Assembly (NCBI GenBank): GCA_965199335.1
Contig: CBDAQZ010000001.1
Coordinates: forward strand, 62,001-126,000
From: CBDAQV01 sp965199335
Lineage (GTDB): Bacteria; Pseudomonadota; Alphaproteobacteria; CALMVH01
Direction: 5' to 3'
Length of the DNA: 64,000 nucleotides
In this document: positions 28,732-37,841 of the stretch, piece by piece
Layout: every line of letters starts with the position of its first letter
Numbering within the stretch: position 1 is the first letter of the stretch
Position numbers and translations under genes: made by a program
The notes under the pieces: generated by a model
What the model was told of the DNA's origin: nothing
Database searches by the model: none
The model's input: the letters and a program-made list of their open reading frames with translations, nothing else

Positions 28732-29970
28732 CTATTCGTTAGTGCCAACAGAACGATTGGGGGCCTCAGCCGTTCCCCGCGTCTCGGGCATGAAGATCCA
28801 CAGTAGCCCCAGTGCCGCCACGCCGCACCCTGCCATCGCCAGGAAAGTGACATTGTAGCCCAACAAGGATTCGACAAGACCCGCAGCCATGTTGCTGAGC
28901 GCCTGGCCCAGGCCGAATGCGGCCGAGACAATGCCAACCGCCAGATTGTACGTGCCGGTGCCGCGCGTCAGATCGTCGACGACGATCAGGTAGACGACAA
29001 AGAAAATACCGGCGGCAAATCCGTCCAGAGCCTGGATGGCAATGGACTCGGTCGCATTTTGGGCAAAGACGTATAGCACGCCGCGCAGCGGCAACGCGGC
29101 GAAGGCCGCCAGCATCAGCGTCTTGCGGCCCCAGCGATCGGCCTTGTGCCCCGCCATGATCGCGGTCGGCACCATTACGGCCTGCGCCACGGCGATGCAG
29201 GCCGCGATCAGGGCCGAGGCCTTAACGGCATCCTTGCCCGCCAGCTTTTCAGCCAGCAGAGGCAGCATGCCGGTATTGGCGAACTGGAACAGCGTGACGC
29301 AGGCGCAGAAGATCAGGAACGGCCGGTTGCGCATCAATTGGCGCAAGCCTGCGGTCTTATCCTGTGTGCCTCCTCGCGCCAGGTCGTGATCAATGTCATC
29401 GGCGCGGATGCACAGGGCCGCGACCATGCTCGACGCGGCAAGCCCCGCGATGCCCCACAGCACCGCGACCGCCGCCACCATCGAGCCGAAGAAGCCGGAT
29501 ATGGCGGCGGTGAACAGATTGCCGGCATGGTTCCAGGCTTCGTTGCGGCCCGTGCGCCGCGCAAACGCCTTCTGGCCGACGATGCCCAGCGTGATGCCGG
29601 GAATGGCGGCGAACATCGCGCCCGCCGTGCCGATGACGATCTGCAATCCGGCTACGATGGCAAAGGAATGGAACAGGCTGAGCCCCATCGCGCAGACGCC
29701 GATCGTACCGGCGGCGACCACTACCAGCCCGCGCTTGAAGCGGGTGCGGTCGATCAGACTGCCGAACGGCGCGCGGGCGACGACGTTGGCGAGGCCCGAC
29801 AAGCTCATGACGATACCGATGCGACCGGCCGACCAATGCTGCACCGACAATAAATACATCGCCAGAAAGGGGTTCAGCCCGTCGGTGACATCGGCCAGCA
29901 GGAAATTCAGCCAGTCTAGGGCGTGGCGGTTCCTGCGCTCTCTAACATTTGGTGTGTCGCTGATAGTCAC
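28732..29970 (-). CDS. Major facilitator superfamily transporter
   Basis: A 412-residue inner-membrane carrier with about twelve hydrophobic segments. The loop between helices 2 and 3 has the MFS-type APFGSLIDRTRFKRG, and the C-terminal half repeats it as GHKADRWGRKTLML. Both halves are intact. The first codon is a GTG immediately after the TGA of grxD, so it is coupled to that gene. The substrate cannot be inferred. The order grxD-MFS suggests co-expression with iron-sulfur and redox genes, but this may be only read-through. Confidence 0.9.
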   Translation of the reverse strand: MTISDTPNVRERRNRHALDWLNFLLADVTDGLNPFLAMYLLSVQHWSAGRIGIVMSLSGLANVVARAPFGSLIDRTRFKRGLVVVAAGTIGVCAMGLSLFHSFAIVAGLQIVIGTAGAMFAAIPGITLGIVGQKAFARRTGRNEAWNHAGNLFTAAISGFFGSMVAAVAVLWGIAGLAASSMVAALCIRADDIDHDLARGGTQDKTAGLRQLMRNRPFLIFCACVTLFQFANTGMLPLLAEKLAGKDAVKASALIAACIAVAQAVMVPTAIMAGHKADRWGRKTLMLAAFAALPLRGVLYVFAQNATESIAIQALDGFAAGIFFVVYLIVVDDLTRGTGTYNLAVGIVSAAFGLGQALSNMAAGLVESLLGYNVTFLAMAGCGVAALGLLWIFMPETRGTAEAPNRSVGTNE

Positions 29971-30294
29971 TCAGGGCAAAAGGCCGGCGCCGCCCAATAG
30001 TTCCTGCAACTCGCCGCTCGCATACATCTCCTGCACGATATCGGCGCCGCCGATGAACTGGCCGTTGACGTAAAGCTGCGGGATGGCCGGCCAGTCGGCG
30101 AACTGGCGGATGCCTGTCCTGGTGCTGGGGTCCGAATTCACGTCGATGCCGCGATAGCGCACGCGCAGATGGTCCAGTATCTGGACGATGGCCGACGAGA
30201 AGCCGCATAGCGGATAGGCGGCGGAGCCGCGAAGATACAACACTACGGGCGTCGATGTGACCTCGACGCGGATGCGGTCGACGGGGTTGCTCAC
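29971..30294 (-). CDS. grxD: Monothiol glutaredoxin, Grx4 type
   Basis: A 107-residue CGFS glutaredoxin that carries [2Fe-2S] clusters together with BolA. The active site is AAYPLCGFSSAIVQIL, and the glutathione/cluster-binding WPAIPQLYVNGQFIGGADI follows. The usual Lys and Gly before the motif have become LRGSAAYP, a slight departure. It starts with GTG overlapping the bolA stop by 4 bases (GTGA). The bolA-grxD pair is the well-known partner pair in iron homeostasis and cluster delivery. Confidence 0.96.
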   Translation of the reverse strand: MSNPVDRIRVEVTSTPVVLYLRGSAAYPLCGFSSAIVQILDHLRVRYRGIDVNSDPSTRTGIRQFADWPAIPQLYVNGQFIGGADIVQEMYASGELQELLGGAGLLP

Positions 30295-30533
30295 GCGGCC
30301 CGTTCCAAAACATATGTGCGGACGGAAAGGACCGGCGGTGGTTCCAGAACCTGCTGTCCCAGGGCCTTGTACACCAGCCGGTGCTGCTCGATACGCGTCA
30401 GCCCCTTGAAGCTGGTAGCCCCTACCTGGATCACCAGGTAGATATCGTCGCCACGCGGATTGCCGATGGCGATTTCGGCATCCGGAAAGGCCTGCTTCAG
30501 GCTGCTTTCGATAGTGACGGCATCAAGCAGCAT
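30291..30533 (-). CDS. bolA: BolA family protein
   Basis: An 80-residue BolA protein, the partner of monothiol glutaredoxin in iron-sulfur transfer and iron sensing. It has the typical beta-alpha fold, with a His in the cluster-binding zone (IEQHRLVYKAL). The PRGDDIYLVIQVGATSFKGL segment matches the family core. It lies eight bases after purL and overlaps grxD, in the order purL-bolA-grxD common in Alphaproteobacteria. Confidence 0.95.
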   Translation of the reverse strand: MLLDAVTIESSLKQAFPDAEIAIGNPRGDDIYLVIQVGATSFKGLTRIEQHRLVYKALGQQVLEPPPVLSVRTYVLERAA

Positions 30534-30540
30534 GAACCTG

Positions 30541-32775
30541 TCATCCGTTCATGTAGGCAGGCAGCCAGCCTTCATGCGCGACGCGCAGATCGTCGAGCGG
30601 CAGGTCCAGCCCTCCGCCTGCCACGAGGCGCGTGCCACCCGTGATCCCGACGATGCGTGCGGGAACGGTGGAATGGGATACAATCTCCATTACGGTATCG
30701 GGGTCGCCGGTCGCGACCACGTAGCATCCCTGGTCCTCGCCGAACAAAACGCCGGCATCGTTCGCAACGATCAGCGCCGCGCCGATATTGCCGGCCAGGC
30801 ACATCTCCGTCACCGCGACCAGCAGGCCGCCATCGGCGATGTCGTGGCAGGCGCTGATCAGGCCGCCCTCGATCAGATCCAGAATGATTTCGCCCGCGGC
30901 AAGCTCCTCGGACAGCTGGACCGGCGGCGGCGCGCCGGCATCGGCCCCTTCGATGCCCAGCACCTCACGCAGATACAGCGACTGGCCCAGATGGCCGGCG
31001 GCATTGCCGATCAGGATCAGCGTTTCACCCTGGCTGCGCAACGCCAGCCCGATGGCCTTGGTCACGTCGGCGATGATGCCGACGCCGCCGATCGCCGGGG
31101 TGGGGGGGATGCCTTCGCCGTCTGTCTCGTTGTAGAGGCTGACATTGCCGGATACGACCGGGAAGTCCAATACGCGGCAGGCCTCGGCCAGGCCCTCGAT
31201 GCAGCCGACTAGCTGTCCCATGACATGCGGCTTGGTAGGATTGCCGAAGTTCAGGTTGTCGGTCACCGCCAGCGGCTTTGCGCCCACGGCAACCAGGTTG
31301 CGCCAGGCTTCCGCGACCGCCTGCTTGCCGCCCTCGTACGGATCGGCAAGGCAGTAGCGTGGCGTGCAGTCGGTCGTCATCGCCAGCGCCTTGTTCGACG
31401 CCTCGAGGCCCTCGCCGATACGGACGATGGCGGCGTCGGCTGCGCCCGGGCCCTTGACCGTGTCGCCGCGCACCAGGCTGTCGTACTGCTCGAAGATCCA
31501 GCGTTTGCTGGCAAGGTCGGGGCAGGCCATCAGCCTCAGCAACGCCTTGTCCGCATCGCCCATCATCGGGAATGTGGCAGGATCGATCGGCTCGGGAGAC
31601 GGTGTGATCTCGTAGGGGCGATCGTATTTCGGGGCTTCGTCGACCAGCGGGCCCACCGGCATGTCGGCCTCGACCTTGCCATGGCGCTTCAAGACAAGAT
31701 GGCCTGTATCCGTGATGCGGCCGATCACCGCGAAATCCAGTTCCCATTTGCGGAACACGGCTTCCGCCATGGCCTCCGAGCCGGGCTTCAGCACCATCAG
31801 CATGCGTTCCTGACTTTCCGACAGCATCAACTCGTAGGCCGACATGCCGGGTTCGCGCTGCGGCACCAGGTCCAGGTCGATCTCGATGCCGACGCCGCCT
31901 TTGGAAGCCATCTCCACCGATGATGAGGTCAGGCCCGCCGCACCCATGTCCTGGATCGCGATGATCGCATCCATGCCCATCAGTTCCAGGCAGGCTTCCA
32001 GCAGCAGCTTCTCCACAAACGGATCGCCGACCTGGACGGTGGGGCGTTTCTTCTGGGTACCCTTGCCCTCGAAACTGTCCGAAGCCATTACGGCGCCGTG
32101 GATACCGTCGCGTCCGGTCTTCGATCCGACATAGACGACAGGATTGCCGATACCGGCGGCGGCGGAATAGAAGATGCCGTCCTTCCTGGCGATGCCGACG
32201 GTCATGGCGTTGACCAGGATATTGCCGTTATAGCCCTTGTGGAAATTGGTCTCGCCGCCGACGGTCGGGATGCCCATGCAATTGCCGTAGCCGCCGATAC
32301 CGGCGACAACGCCCGACACCAGGTGGCGCGTGCGCGGATGGCTGGGATCGCCGAAGCGCAGCGCGTTCAGGTTGGCGATCGGCCGTGCGCCCATGGTGAA
32401 CACATCGCGCAAAATGCCGCCGACGCCGGTCGCCGCGCCCTGGTAGGGCTCGATGAAGGACGGATGGTTGTGGCTCTCCATCTTGAACACGGCCACGTCG
32501 CCGTCGCCGATGTCGATCACCCCGGCATTCTCGCCGGGGCCCTGGATGACGTGCGGCCCCCTGGTGGGAAACTTGGCCAGATGGATGCGGCTGGATTTGT
32601 AGCTGCAATGTTCCGACCACATCGCCCCGAAAATGCCGATCTCCGTCAGGCTGGGATCGCGTCCCAGGGCTTTCAGGATGTGCTGGTACTCTTCGCGGGT
32701 CAGCTTGTGCTCCAGCGCGACGGCCTCGTCGACCACGCGTTCGGATACGGGGCGTTCCTTCAGCACGACGTTCAT
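30541..32775 (-). CDS. purL: Phosphoribosylformylglycinamidine synthase, large subunit
   Basis: Catalyses the ATP-dependent FGAR to FGAM step of purine synthesis, in complex with PurQ and PurS. The 744-residue form is the small PurL that lacks the glutaminase domain, as expected when purQ and purS exist. Visible blocks include GIFGAMWSEHCSYKSSR with the active-site His, GDGDVAVFKMESHNHPS, and the two AIRS-like halves (VAVGAKPLAVTDNLNFGNP). The ATG at 32775 overlaps the purQ stop by 4 bases. Confidence 0.97.
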   Translation of the reverse strand: MNVVLKERPVSERVVDEAVALEHKLTREEYQHILKALGRDPSLTEIGIFGAMWSEHCSYKSSRIHLAKFPTRGPHVIQGPGENAGVIDIGDGDVAVFKMESHNHPSFIEPYQGAATGVGGILRDVFTMGARPIANLNALRFGDPSHPRTRHLVSGVVAGIGGYGNCMGIPTVGGETNFHKGYNGNILVNAMTVGIARKDGIFYSAAAGIGNPVVYVGSKTGRDGIHGAVMASDSFEGKGTQKKRPTVQVGDPFVEKLLLEACLELMGMDAIIAIQDMGAAGLTSSSVEMASKGGVGIEIDLDLVPQREPGMSAYELMLSESQERMLMVLKPGSEAMAEAVFRKWELDFAVIGRITDTGHLVLKRHGKVEADMPVGPLVDEAPKYDRPYEITPSPEPIDPATFPMMGDADKALLRLMACPDLASKRWIFEQYDSLVRGDTVKGPGAADAAIVRIGEGLEASNKALAMTTDCTPRYCLADPYEGGKQAVAEAWRNLVAVGAKPLAVTDNLNFGNPTKPHVMGQLVGCIEGLAEACRVLDFPVVSGNVSLYNETDGEGIPPTPAIGGVGIIADVTKAIGLALRSQGETLILIGNAAGHLGQSLYLREVLGIEGADAGAPPPVQLSEELAAGEIILDLIEGGLISACHDIADGGLLVAVTEMCLAGNIGAALIVANDAGVLFGEDQGCYVVATGDPDTVMEIVSHSTVPARIVGITGGTRLVAGGGLDLPLDDLRVAHEGWLPAYMNG

Positions 32776-33464
32776 GCGGCGATCCTTTCGCACAGACCGG
32801 AAAAGAAGTTCGCGCCGTCGGTATTGCCGTGCAGCGCCTCCACGGCATCCTCGGGATGCGGCATCAGGCCCAGGATGCGACCGCTTTCGTCATACACGCC
32901 AGCGATATTGTCGACCGAGCCGTTGGCATTGCCGGCATGGTCCGTCGATCCGTCCGCGTTGCAATAGCGGAAAGCCACCTGGCCGTTGCCGGTCACGCGC
33001 TTTAATGTCTCGGGATCGGCGCTGTAATTGCCGTCGGCATGGGCGATGGGAACGCGGATCACCTCGTCCTGGCTGTAAGCATACGTGAAGATGGTGTCGC
33101 TGCGCTCGACCCGCAGATGCACCATGCGGCACTGGAACTTCAGGGCGGCATTGCGCATCAGCGCGCCGGGCAGCAACCCCGATTCCACCAGGATCTGGAA
33201 ACCGTTGCAGATACCCAGTACCGGCACGCCGCGGGCGGCCTGTTCCCGCACCGCCTTCATGATCGGCGAATGGGCCGCGATCGCGCCGCTGCGCAGGTAG
33301 TCGCCGTAGGAAAACCCACCGGGCAGCACGATCAGGTCGCTGGCGGGCAGGGCGGTATCCTGGTGCCACACGATGCCGGGCGTATGGCCGGACGCCTGTT
33401 TCAGGGCGCGGGCAACGTCGCGCTCGCGGTTCGAGCCGGGAAAAACGATGATCGAGGTTTTCAT
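32772..33464 (-). CDS. purQ: Phosphoribosylformylglycinamidine synthase, glutaminase subunit
   Basis: Class I glutamine amidotransferase (230 residues) that delivers ammonia to PurL. The nucleophile Cys is in VLGICNGFQILVESG, and the His/Glu of the triad lies in MPHPEDAVEAL near the C-terminus. FPGSNRERDVARAL at the start is typical. It is first of the run purQ-purL-bolA-grxD. The promoter region is the ~100 bp shared with the divergent acyltransferase. purC and purS are nearby but on the other strand. Confidence 0.97.
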   Translation of the reverse strand: MKTSIIVFPGSNRERDVARALKQASGHTPGIVWHQDTALPASDLIVLPGGFSYGDYLRSGAIAAHSPIMKAVREQAARGVPVLGICNGFQILVESGLLPGALMRNAALKFQCRMVHLRVERSDTIFTYAYSQDEVIRVPIAHADGNYSADPETLKRVTGNGQVAFRYCNADGSTDHAGNANGSVDNIAGVYDESGRILGLMPHPEDAVEALHGNTDGANFFSGLCERIAA

Positions 33465-33567
33465 CTACCCTTTATACAAGAGCCTTCCTGTTCTGCAACG
33501 CTCGGACATTGCTGGAGCATGGTTGCGCCGGTATGGTCGGTTACATTGGCCAATGGCGGAGACTGAA

Positions 33568-34074
33568 ATGGGCAGGTTCAATTCGGACAGGGTCGATTCC
33601 GAGAAAATTGGCGAGAATACGCGCATCTGGGGCGTCGCACGGGTCCTGCCGGGAGCCGTTATAGGCTCGAACTGCAACATCAACGACTTCGTTTTTATCG
33701 AGAACGACGTGGTCATCGGCGATAACGTGACCGTCAAATGCGGTGTCCAGCTATGGGACGGCACTCGGATCGAGGACAACGTGATGATCGGCCCTAATGT
33801 CACGTTCACCAATGACAAATATCCGGTCAGCGGCAACCGCGACTACAAGATGGAAGGGATTACCATACGAAAAGGGGCATCCGTAGGCGGTGGCGCGGTG
33901 TTGCTGCCGGGTATCGAAATCGGGGCAGGCGCGCTAGTGGGCGCCGGTGCGGTCGTAACCAGGAATGTGCCGGATTTTGCGGTAGTCATCGGCAATCCGG
34001 CTCGGATTACAGGTACCGTGGACCAGCTCATAGGCCACACCCGAGCCGGGCAAAAGGTTAACGAGCCGATTTGA
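33568..34074 (+). CDS. Hexapeptide-repeat acetyltransferase (left-handed beta-helix)
   Basis: A 168-residue O- or N-acyltransferase of the LbH type. The hexapeptide pattern runs from GVARVLPGAVIGSNCNINDFV through GDNVTVKCGVQLWDG and IEDNVMIGPNVTFTNDKYP to GIEIGAGALVGAGAVVTR. It ends with VIGNPARI, typical of sugar acetyltransferases such as those acting on nucleotide-activated 3-amino-sugars or O-antigen. The start is set at the ATG at 33568, six bases after GGAG; an ATG at 33553 is possible. It stands between purQ (divergent) and purC. The substrate is unknown; envelope polysaccharide is a fair guess given the LPS genes a few kb away. Confidence 0.85.
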   Translation: MGRFNSDRVDSEKIGENTRIWGVARVLPGAVIGSNCNINDFVFIENDVVIGDNVTVKCGVQLWDGTRIEDNVMIGPNVTFTNDKYPVSGNRDYKMEGITIRKGASVGGGAVLLPGIEIGAGALVGAGAVVTRNVPDFAVVIGNPARITGTVDQLIGHTRAGQKVNEPI

Positions 34075-34165
34075 CGTTCCAACCTGCGTCATTGTCACCG
34101 GGTCCCTGCCTTGCTATACCCGCGCTTCACGCTGCACTATGCAGCCATACCCACGGAAATGCGGA

Positions 34166-34933
34166 ATGATGTCACGACGCCGCCGGATATATGAAGGCAA
34201 GGCCAAGATCCTGTTTGAAGGCCCGGAGCCGGGAACGCTGATCCAGTATTTCAAGGATGACGCGACCGCCTTCAACAACCAGAAAAAGGGCACGATCTCT
34301 GGCAAGGGAGCGCTCAACAACCGCATCTCCGCCCATTTGATGACCAAGCTGGGCGAGATCGGCATACCGCACGCCTTCGTGCGCCGGATCAACATGCGCG
34401 AGCAGCTAATCAAGGAAGTCGAGATCATCCCGGTCGAGGTCGTGGTTCGCAACGTCGCCGCCGGCACGTTCTGCAAGCGCTACGGCCTGGAGGAGGGCGC
34501 ACCGCTGCCCCGGCCGATCTTCGAGTTCTTCTACAAGAAGGACGAACTCGGCGACCCGCTGGTTTCCGAGGAACACATCACTGCGTTCGGCTGGGCCAAC
34601 ATCCAGGAGCTGGACGACATGATGGCGCTGACCGTGCGCATCAACGATTACCTGACCGGCCTGTTCACGGGCGTCGGCCTGCGTCTGATCGATTTCAAGC
34701 TTGAATTCGGCCGCCTGTGGACGACTGAGGACATGCGTATCGTCCTGGCCGACGAGATCAGCCCCGATACCTGCCGCCTGTGGGACGCGGTGACCGGCGA
34801 GAAAATGGACAAGGACCGTTTCCGCCAGGATCTCGGCAAGGTCGAGGAAGGCTATCAGGAAGTCGCCAAGCGTCTTGGCATCTTCAGCGAGGATCTGCTG
34901 ACGGAGCAGACCGGTCCTAAACTGGTGAAATAA
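34166..34933 (+). CDS. purC: SAICAR synthetase (phosphoribosylaminoimidazole-succinocarboxamide synthase)
   Basis: Joins CAIR and aspartate in purine synthesis. The 255-residue protein matches family length. It shows RIYEGKAKILFEG at the N-terminus, FKDDATAFNNQKKGTISGKG, VEVVVRNVAAGTFCKRYG and LIDFKLEFGR, then ADEISPDTCRLWD, all normal. The start is either of two adjacent ATGs (34166 or 34169). purS follows after 14 bases, so the pair is an operon, facing away from purQ-purL. Confidence 0.97.
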   Translation: MMSRRRRIYEGKAKILFEGPEPGTLIQYFKDDATAFNNQKKGTISGKGALNNRISAHLMTKLGEIGIPHAFVRRINMREQLIKEVEIIPVEVVVRNVAAGTFCKRYGLEEGAPLPRPIFEFFYKKDELGDPLVSEEHITAFGWANIQELDDMMALTVRINDYLTGLFTGVGLRLIDFKLEFGRLWTTEDMRIVLADEISPDTCRLWDAVTGEKMDKDRFRQDLGKVEEGYQEVAKRLGIFSEDLLTEQTGPKLVK

Positions 34934-34947
34934 GGGTTGTCAGGAAG

Positions 34948-35193
34948 ATGAAAGCCATCGTTCACGTATCGCTCAAGCAAGGTGTCCTCGATCCCCAGGG
35001 CAAGGCCATCGGCCATGCCCTGACCGGGTTCGGCTTCGACAAGGTCGAGGAGGTGCGCCAGGGCAAGTATTTCGAGCTGACCCTGGCCGACGGCACCAGC
35101 AAGAGCGATGCGGAGGAGCAGGTGGGCCGCATGTGCGATATGCTGCTGGCCAACACCGTGATCGAGGATTACCGGGTCGAGATCGGCGAATAA
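34948..35193 (+). CDS. purS: Phosphoribosylformylglycinamidine synthase subunit PurS
   Basis: An 81-residue subunit that bridges PurQ and PurL in the three-part FGAM synthase. The KAIVHVSLKQGVLDPQGKAI start and the LLANTVIEDYRVEIGE end are typical. It lies downstream of purC in the same direction; its stop is 5 bases from the stop of the convergent unknown gene. The presence of PurS agrees with the small PurL seen in the window. Confidence 0.96.
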   Translation: MKAIVHVSLKQGVLDPQGKAIGHALTGFGFDKVEEVRQGKYFELTLADGTSKSDAEEQVGRMCDMLLANTVIEDYRVEIGE

Positions 35194-35197
35194 AGGC

Positions 35198-36004
35198 CTA
35201 GATCAGGTCGAAGCGTTTTATCAGCGTATCGACGTTGCGGCAGACCTCGAATGTTTCGCCACCGCGCGCCAGGTAGTGGTACCTGACCTTCGGCAGGGCC
35301 GGGTCGTAAAGCGACAGGAGCTCGGGCTGGAAGGTGAATTGCAGATGGTCGGAGAACGCCCATTTGGTAACGGCGTTCAGATATAGCCGGCTCATTCTAA
35401 GCTGTTCCCGCTGCTCGGGAGTCAGCGCGGTTTGTCCGGGGGCGATCTTCAGGGCCGGAAACGTATGCCCGAAATTGATCGAGGCCGGATCGGTCACGCT
35501 GTAGACCATGTTGCGGCACCCCGCGCGGGCGAATGCCGTGTTGGCGGCAAAAACCAAATCGAACGACGTCTCGTATTTCCCGGCCTCAAGCTCATCTACC
35601 AAACCCTTGGTAACGTTGTATGTGCTCTTGAAATGCTCCCGGACTGCCGGGTTCGAGCCGAAATACAGCGTCAGGGAGACGTCACCGGGCAGGCCGTCGG
35701 CCAGTCCCACCGGCGAGGCATAGGCAAAGAATACGTCGTTGCGCCAGTCGACCATGCGGCTGCTGGACCAGTATTTCTGTTCGCGCAACGAGCGACAATT
35801 GCTGCGATCGCCGAACAGGATCGCCATGCCCTGCGGCGGCGGTGAATACCAGCCATCCGCCAGCACGTAGGGCTTCGCTGCCATGCGATGAAACCACTCG
35901 TCGTGAAACTTCTTTTCGCTGATGCCGCTTTTGCCGATCAGATCGTCCAGGGTTTCCGTAAGGGCTTCCATGGCCAGTACGCGCGTTACGTTGAAGCTTG
36001 GCAT
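35198..36004 (-). CDS. Hypothetical cytoplasmic protein
   Basis: A ~268-residue protein that I do not recognise. No signal or membrane segment is seen. It is rich in aromatics and has recurring short stretches such as DEWFHRMAAKPYVLADGWYSPPPQGMA and FYFGSNPAV-like segments. The Cys content is modest. The frame opens at 36058, but residues before 36004 are Cys- and His-rich and unlikely; an ATG at 35971 is a third option. It is divergent from the DNA glycosylase gene and converges with purS. No domain call is made. Confidence 0.7.
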   Translation of the reverse strand: MPSFNVTRVLAMEALTETLDDLIGKSGISEKKFHDEWFHRMAAKPYVLADGWYSPPPQGMAILFGDRSNCRSLREQKYWSSSRMVDWRNDVFFAYASPVGLADGLPGDVSLTLYFGSNPAVREHFKSTYNVTKGLVDELEAGKYETSFDLVFAANTAFARAGCRNMVYSVTDPASINFGHTFPALKIAPGQTALTPEQREQLRMSRLYLNAVTKWAFSDHLQFTFQPELLSLYDPALPKVRYHYLARGGETFEVCRNVDTLIKRFDLI

Positions 36005-36058
36005 GTCCACACAGTGACATATGGTTGCACAGACGCAAGTCGCGTGGTTATTGAACAT

Positions 36059-36700
36059 ATGTTGCTGTCCGAAGTTCCTGAAATTGCTGAAGGTATTCTG
36101 AATCTGGCCGCAACCGAGCCCGGTTTTGCAACGGCGCTTGCGGAAAACGGCCCGCTGCGATTCGAATTGAAGGCCGGTGGCTTTACAGGTTTGTTGCGGG
36201 TCATACTGGGGCAGCAGGTGTCGGTGCTGGCGGCAGATGCGATCTGGCGCAAGATCAGCGCCGCCATGCCGATAGTTTCACCCGCTGCGATGGTCGAAGT
36301 CGATGACGATGTGTTGCGAGGATGCGGCTTCAGCCGGCAGAAGATACGCTATACCAAAGGGCTGGCCGCCGATATCCTGTCCGGCGCCCTCGATCTCGAT
36401 GGCCTGTCGCGGCTTGATGACGAAGCGGCGATCGCCGCCATCACGAAATGCATCGGGCTCGGTCGTTGGACGGCCGAGAATTATCTGCTGTTCTGCGAGG
36501 GCAGGTCCGATCTGTTTCCCGCCAAGGATTTGGCCATATTGATCGGCATGCAGATGTTGTCCGGTGCGCCGGTACGGCCAACGCATACCGAAGCCTGGGC
36601 CCAGGCCGAACGCTGGCGGCCGCATCGCAGCGCCGCCACACTGCTGATCTGGCATCATTACATCGGCATGGTGGCAAGGCGGAAGAAGGTCAGGGCGTAA
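36059..36700 (+). CDS. DNA-3-methyladenine glycosylase II (AlkA-like)
   Basis: A 213-residue HhH-GPD base-excision enzyme that removes alkylated bases. The fold shows GFTGLLRVILGQQVSVLAAD, the helix-hairpin-helix region CIGLGRWTAENYLLFCEG, and the catalytic Asp in LFPAKDLAI. It lacks the N-terminal TBP-like domain of E. coli AlkA, as do many alphaproteobacterial short forms. The ATG at 36059 is taken; a GTG a few codons upstream is also in frame. It is divergent from the unknown gene at 35198. Confidence 0.9.
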   Translation: MLLSEVPEIAEGILNLAATEPGFATALAENGPLRFELKAGGFTGLLRVILGQQVSVLAADAIWRKISAAMPIVSPAAMVEVDDDVLRGCGFSRQKIRYTKGLAADILSGALDLDGLSRLDDEAAIAAITKCIGLGRWTAENYLLFCEGRSDLFPAKDLAILIGMQMLSGAPVRPTHTEAWAQAERWRPHRSAATLLIWHHYIGMVARRKKVRA

Positions 36701-36752
36701 GGAACCGACCGGCGCACCAACTGTTCTGTTATGACTGTCAAAAGGAAGCGCC

Positions 36753-37082
36753 ATGCCCCGCATCGTCGACGAAGCCATCGATTACCTGACCGAGCGCAAT
36801 ACGCATATCCCGCCGGTGATTTCGATACTGGCACTGATCGGCCTTGGCCGCGTCGCCCGGCTGGCGTCTCTTGGCCTGGCTGCCTTGTGGGTCGCCGACC
36901 AGGTGCGGAACATCGACCGTGACCGCGCGCATACGAACCCCAAGAAACAGGAAGATCGCATGGTGGATACCGCCATGGAGGATTCCTTTCCAGCCAGCGA
37001 CCCGCCATCCTACAGCGGCACGGTCGCCACCGGCGCGCCTGAAGAAGTATCGAGCGTCGTGCAACTGCGCACGGTTCACTGA
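36753..37082 (+). CDS. Small membrane protein with DSFPASDPPS motif
   Basis: A 109-residue protein. The N-terminal half holds a hydrophobic segment (VISILALIGLGRVARLASLGLAALW) and the C-terminal half has MVDTAMEDSFPASDPPSYSG. The phrase DSFPASDPPS is a conserved short motif found in many small alphaproteobacterial proteins of unknown function. An AGGAAG lies a few bases before the ATG. It abuts the stop of nadK (convergent). No function can be assigned; the motif may be a docking or phosphorylation segment, which is only speculation. Confidence 0.75.
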   Translation: MPRIVDEAIDYLTERNTHIPPVISILALIGLGRVARLASLGLAALWVADQVRNIDRDRAHTNPKKQEDRMVDTAMEDSFPASDPPSYSGTVATGAPEEVSSVVQLRTVH

Positions 37083-37841
37083 CTAAGGCGCGAACTGCTC
37101 CTTCAGGATGCGTTCCTGAAGCGTGTGATGCGGGTCGAACAGGATGGTCAAATTGATCGCATGATCCTGCACGATCTCGACTGAAGCAACTTCGCGTACC
37201 TCGGTCACGCCGGCTACGGCACTGACCGGTCTTTTGTCGGGCTCATGGATTTCCACATTGATCGTGACCTGGTTCATCAGCAATGCTCCGCGCCAGCGCC
37301 GGGGACGAAACGCGCTGATCGGGGTAAGCGCCAGCAGGTTCGAGCCTAAGGGGATAACGGGGCCGCCTACGGACAGGTTATAGGCTGTACTGCCGGCAGG
37401 TGTTGCACACAGGACACCGTCGCAGATCAGTTCGGGAATACGCGCAACGCCATCGATGGTCACGCGCAACTTCGCCGCCTGACGCGTTTCGCGCAGAAGT
37501 GAAACCTCGTTCATCGCCAGTGCGGTTACGACTTCGCCCTGATAACGTGTCGCGATCATTTTCAACGGGTGGAGGGTCAAGGCCTGCGCCGTTTCCACGC
37601 GCTCCAGCAGGTTATCCTCGTCGTATTCGTTGAGCAGAAAACCAAGCGTTCCACGGTTCATGCCATAGACCGGAATGTTATCGCCCATGAACCTGTGCTG
37701 GACTTCCAGCATCAGACCATCGCCTCCAAGTGCGACGATGCGATCGGCATCTTCGGGGGCGCAACCGCCGTAACGGGCTTCGAGCCGTTCCTTCGCGGCT
37801 TTCGCATGATCCGCATCGGAGGCGATGAACCCGATTTTCAC
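37083..37841 (-). CDS. nadK: NAD kinase
   Basis: Phosphorylates NAD to NADP. The 252-residue protein has the GGDG motif (IVALGGDGLMLE), YGMNRGTLGFLLNEYDE, TALAMNEVSLLRE and TPAGSTAYNLSVGGPVIP, all normal. The start is a GTG that overlaps the last base of the pyrE stop (TAGTG), so the two are coupled. It is the last gene of the minus-strand run that begins with the heptosyltransferase. Confidence 0.96.
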   Translation of the reverse strand: MKIGFIASDADHAKAAKERLEARYGGCAPEDADRIVALGGDGLMLEVQHRFMGDNIPVYGMNRGTLGFLLNEYDEDNLLERVETAQALTLHPLKMIATRYQGEVVTALAMNEVSLLRETRQAAKLRVTIDGVARIPELICDGVLCATPAGSTAYNLSVGGPVIPLGSNLLALTPISAFRPRRWRGALLMNQVTINVEIHEPDKRPVSAVAGVTEVREVASVEIVQDHAINLTILFDPHHTLQERILKEQFAP

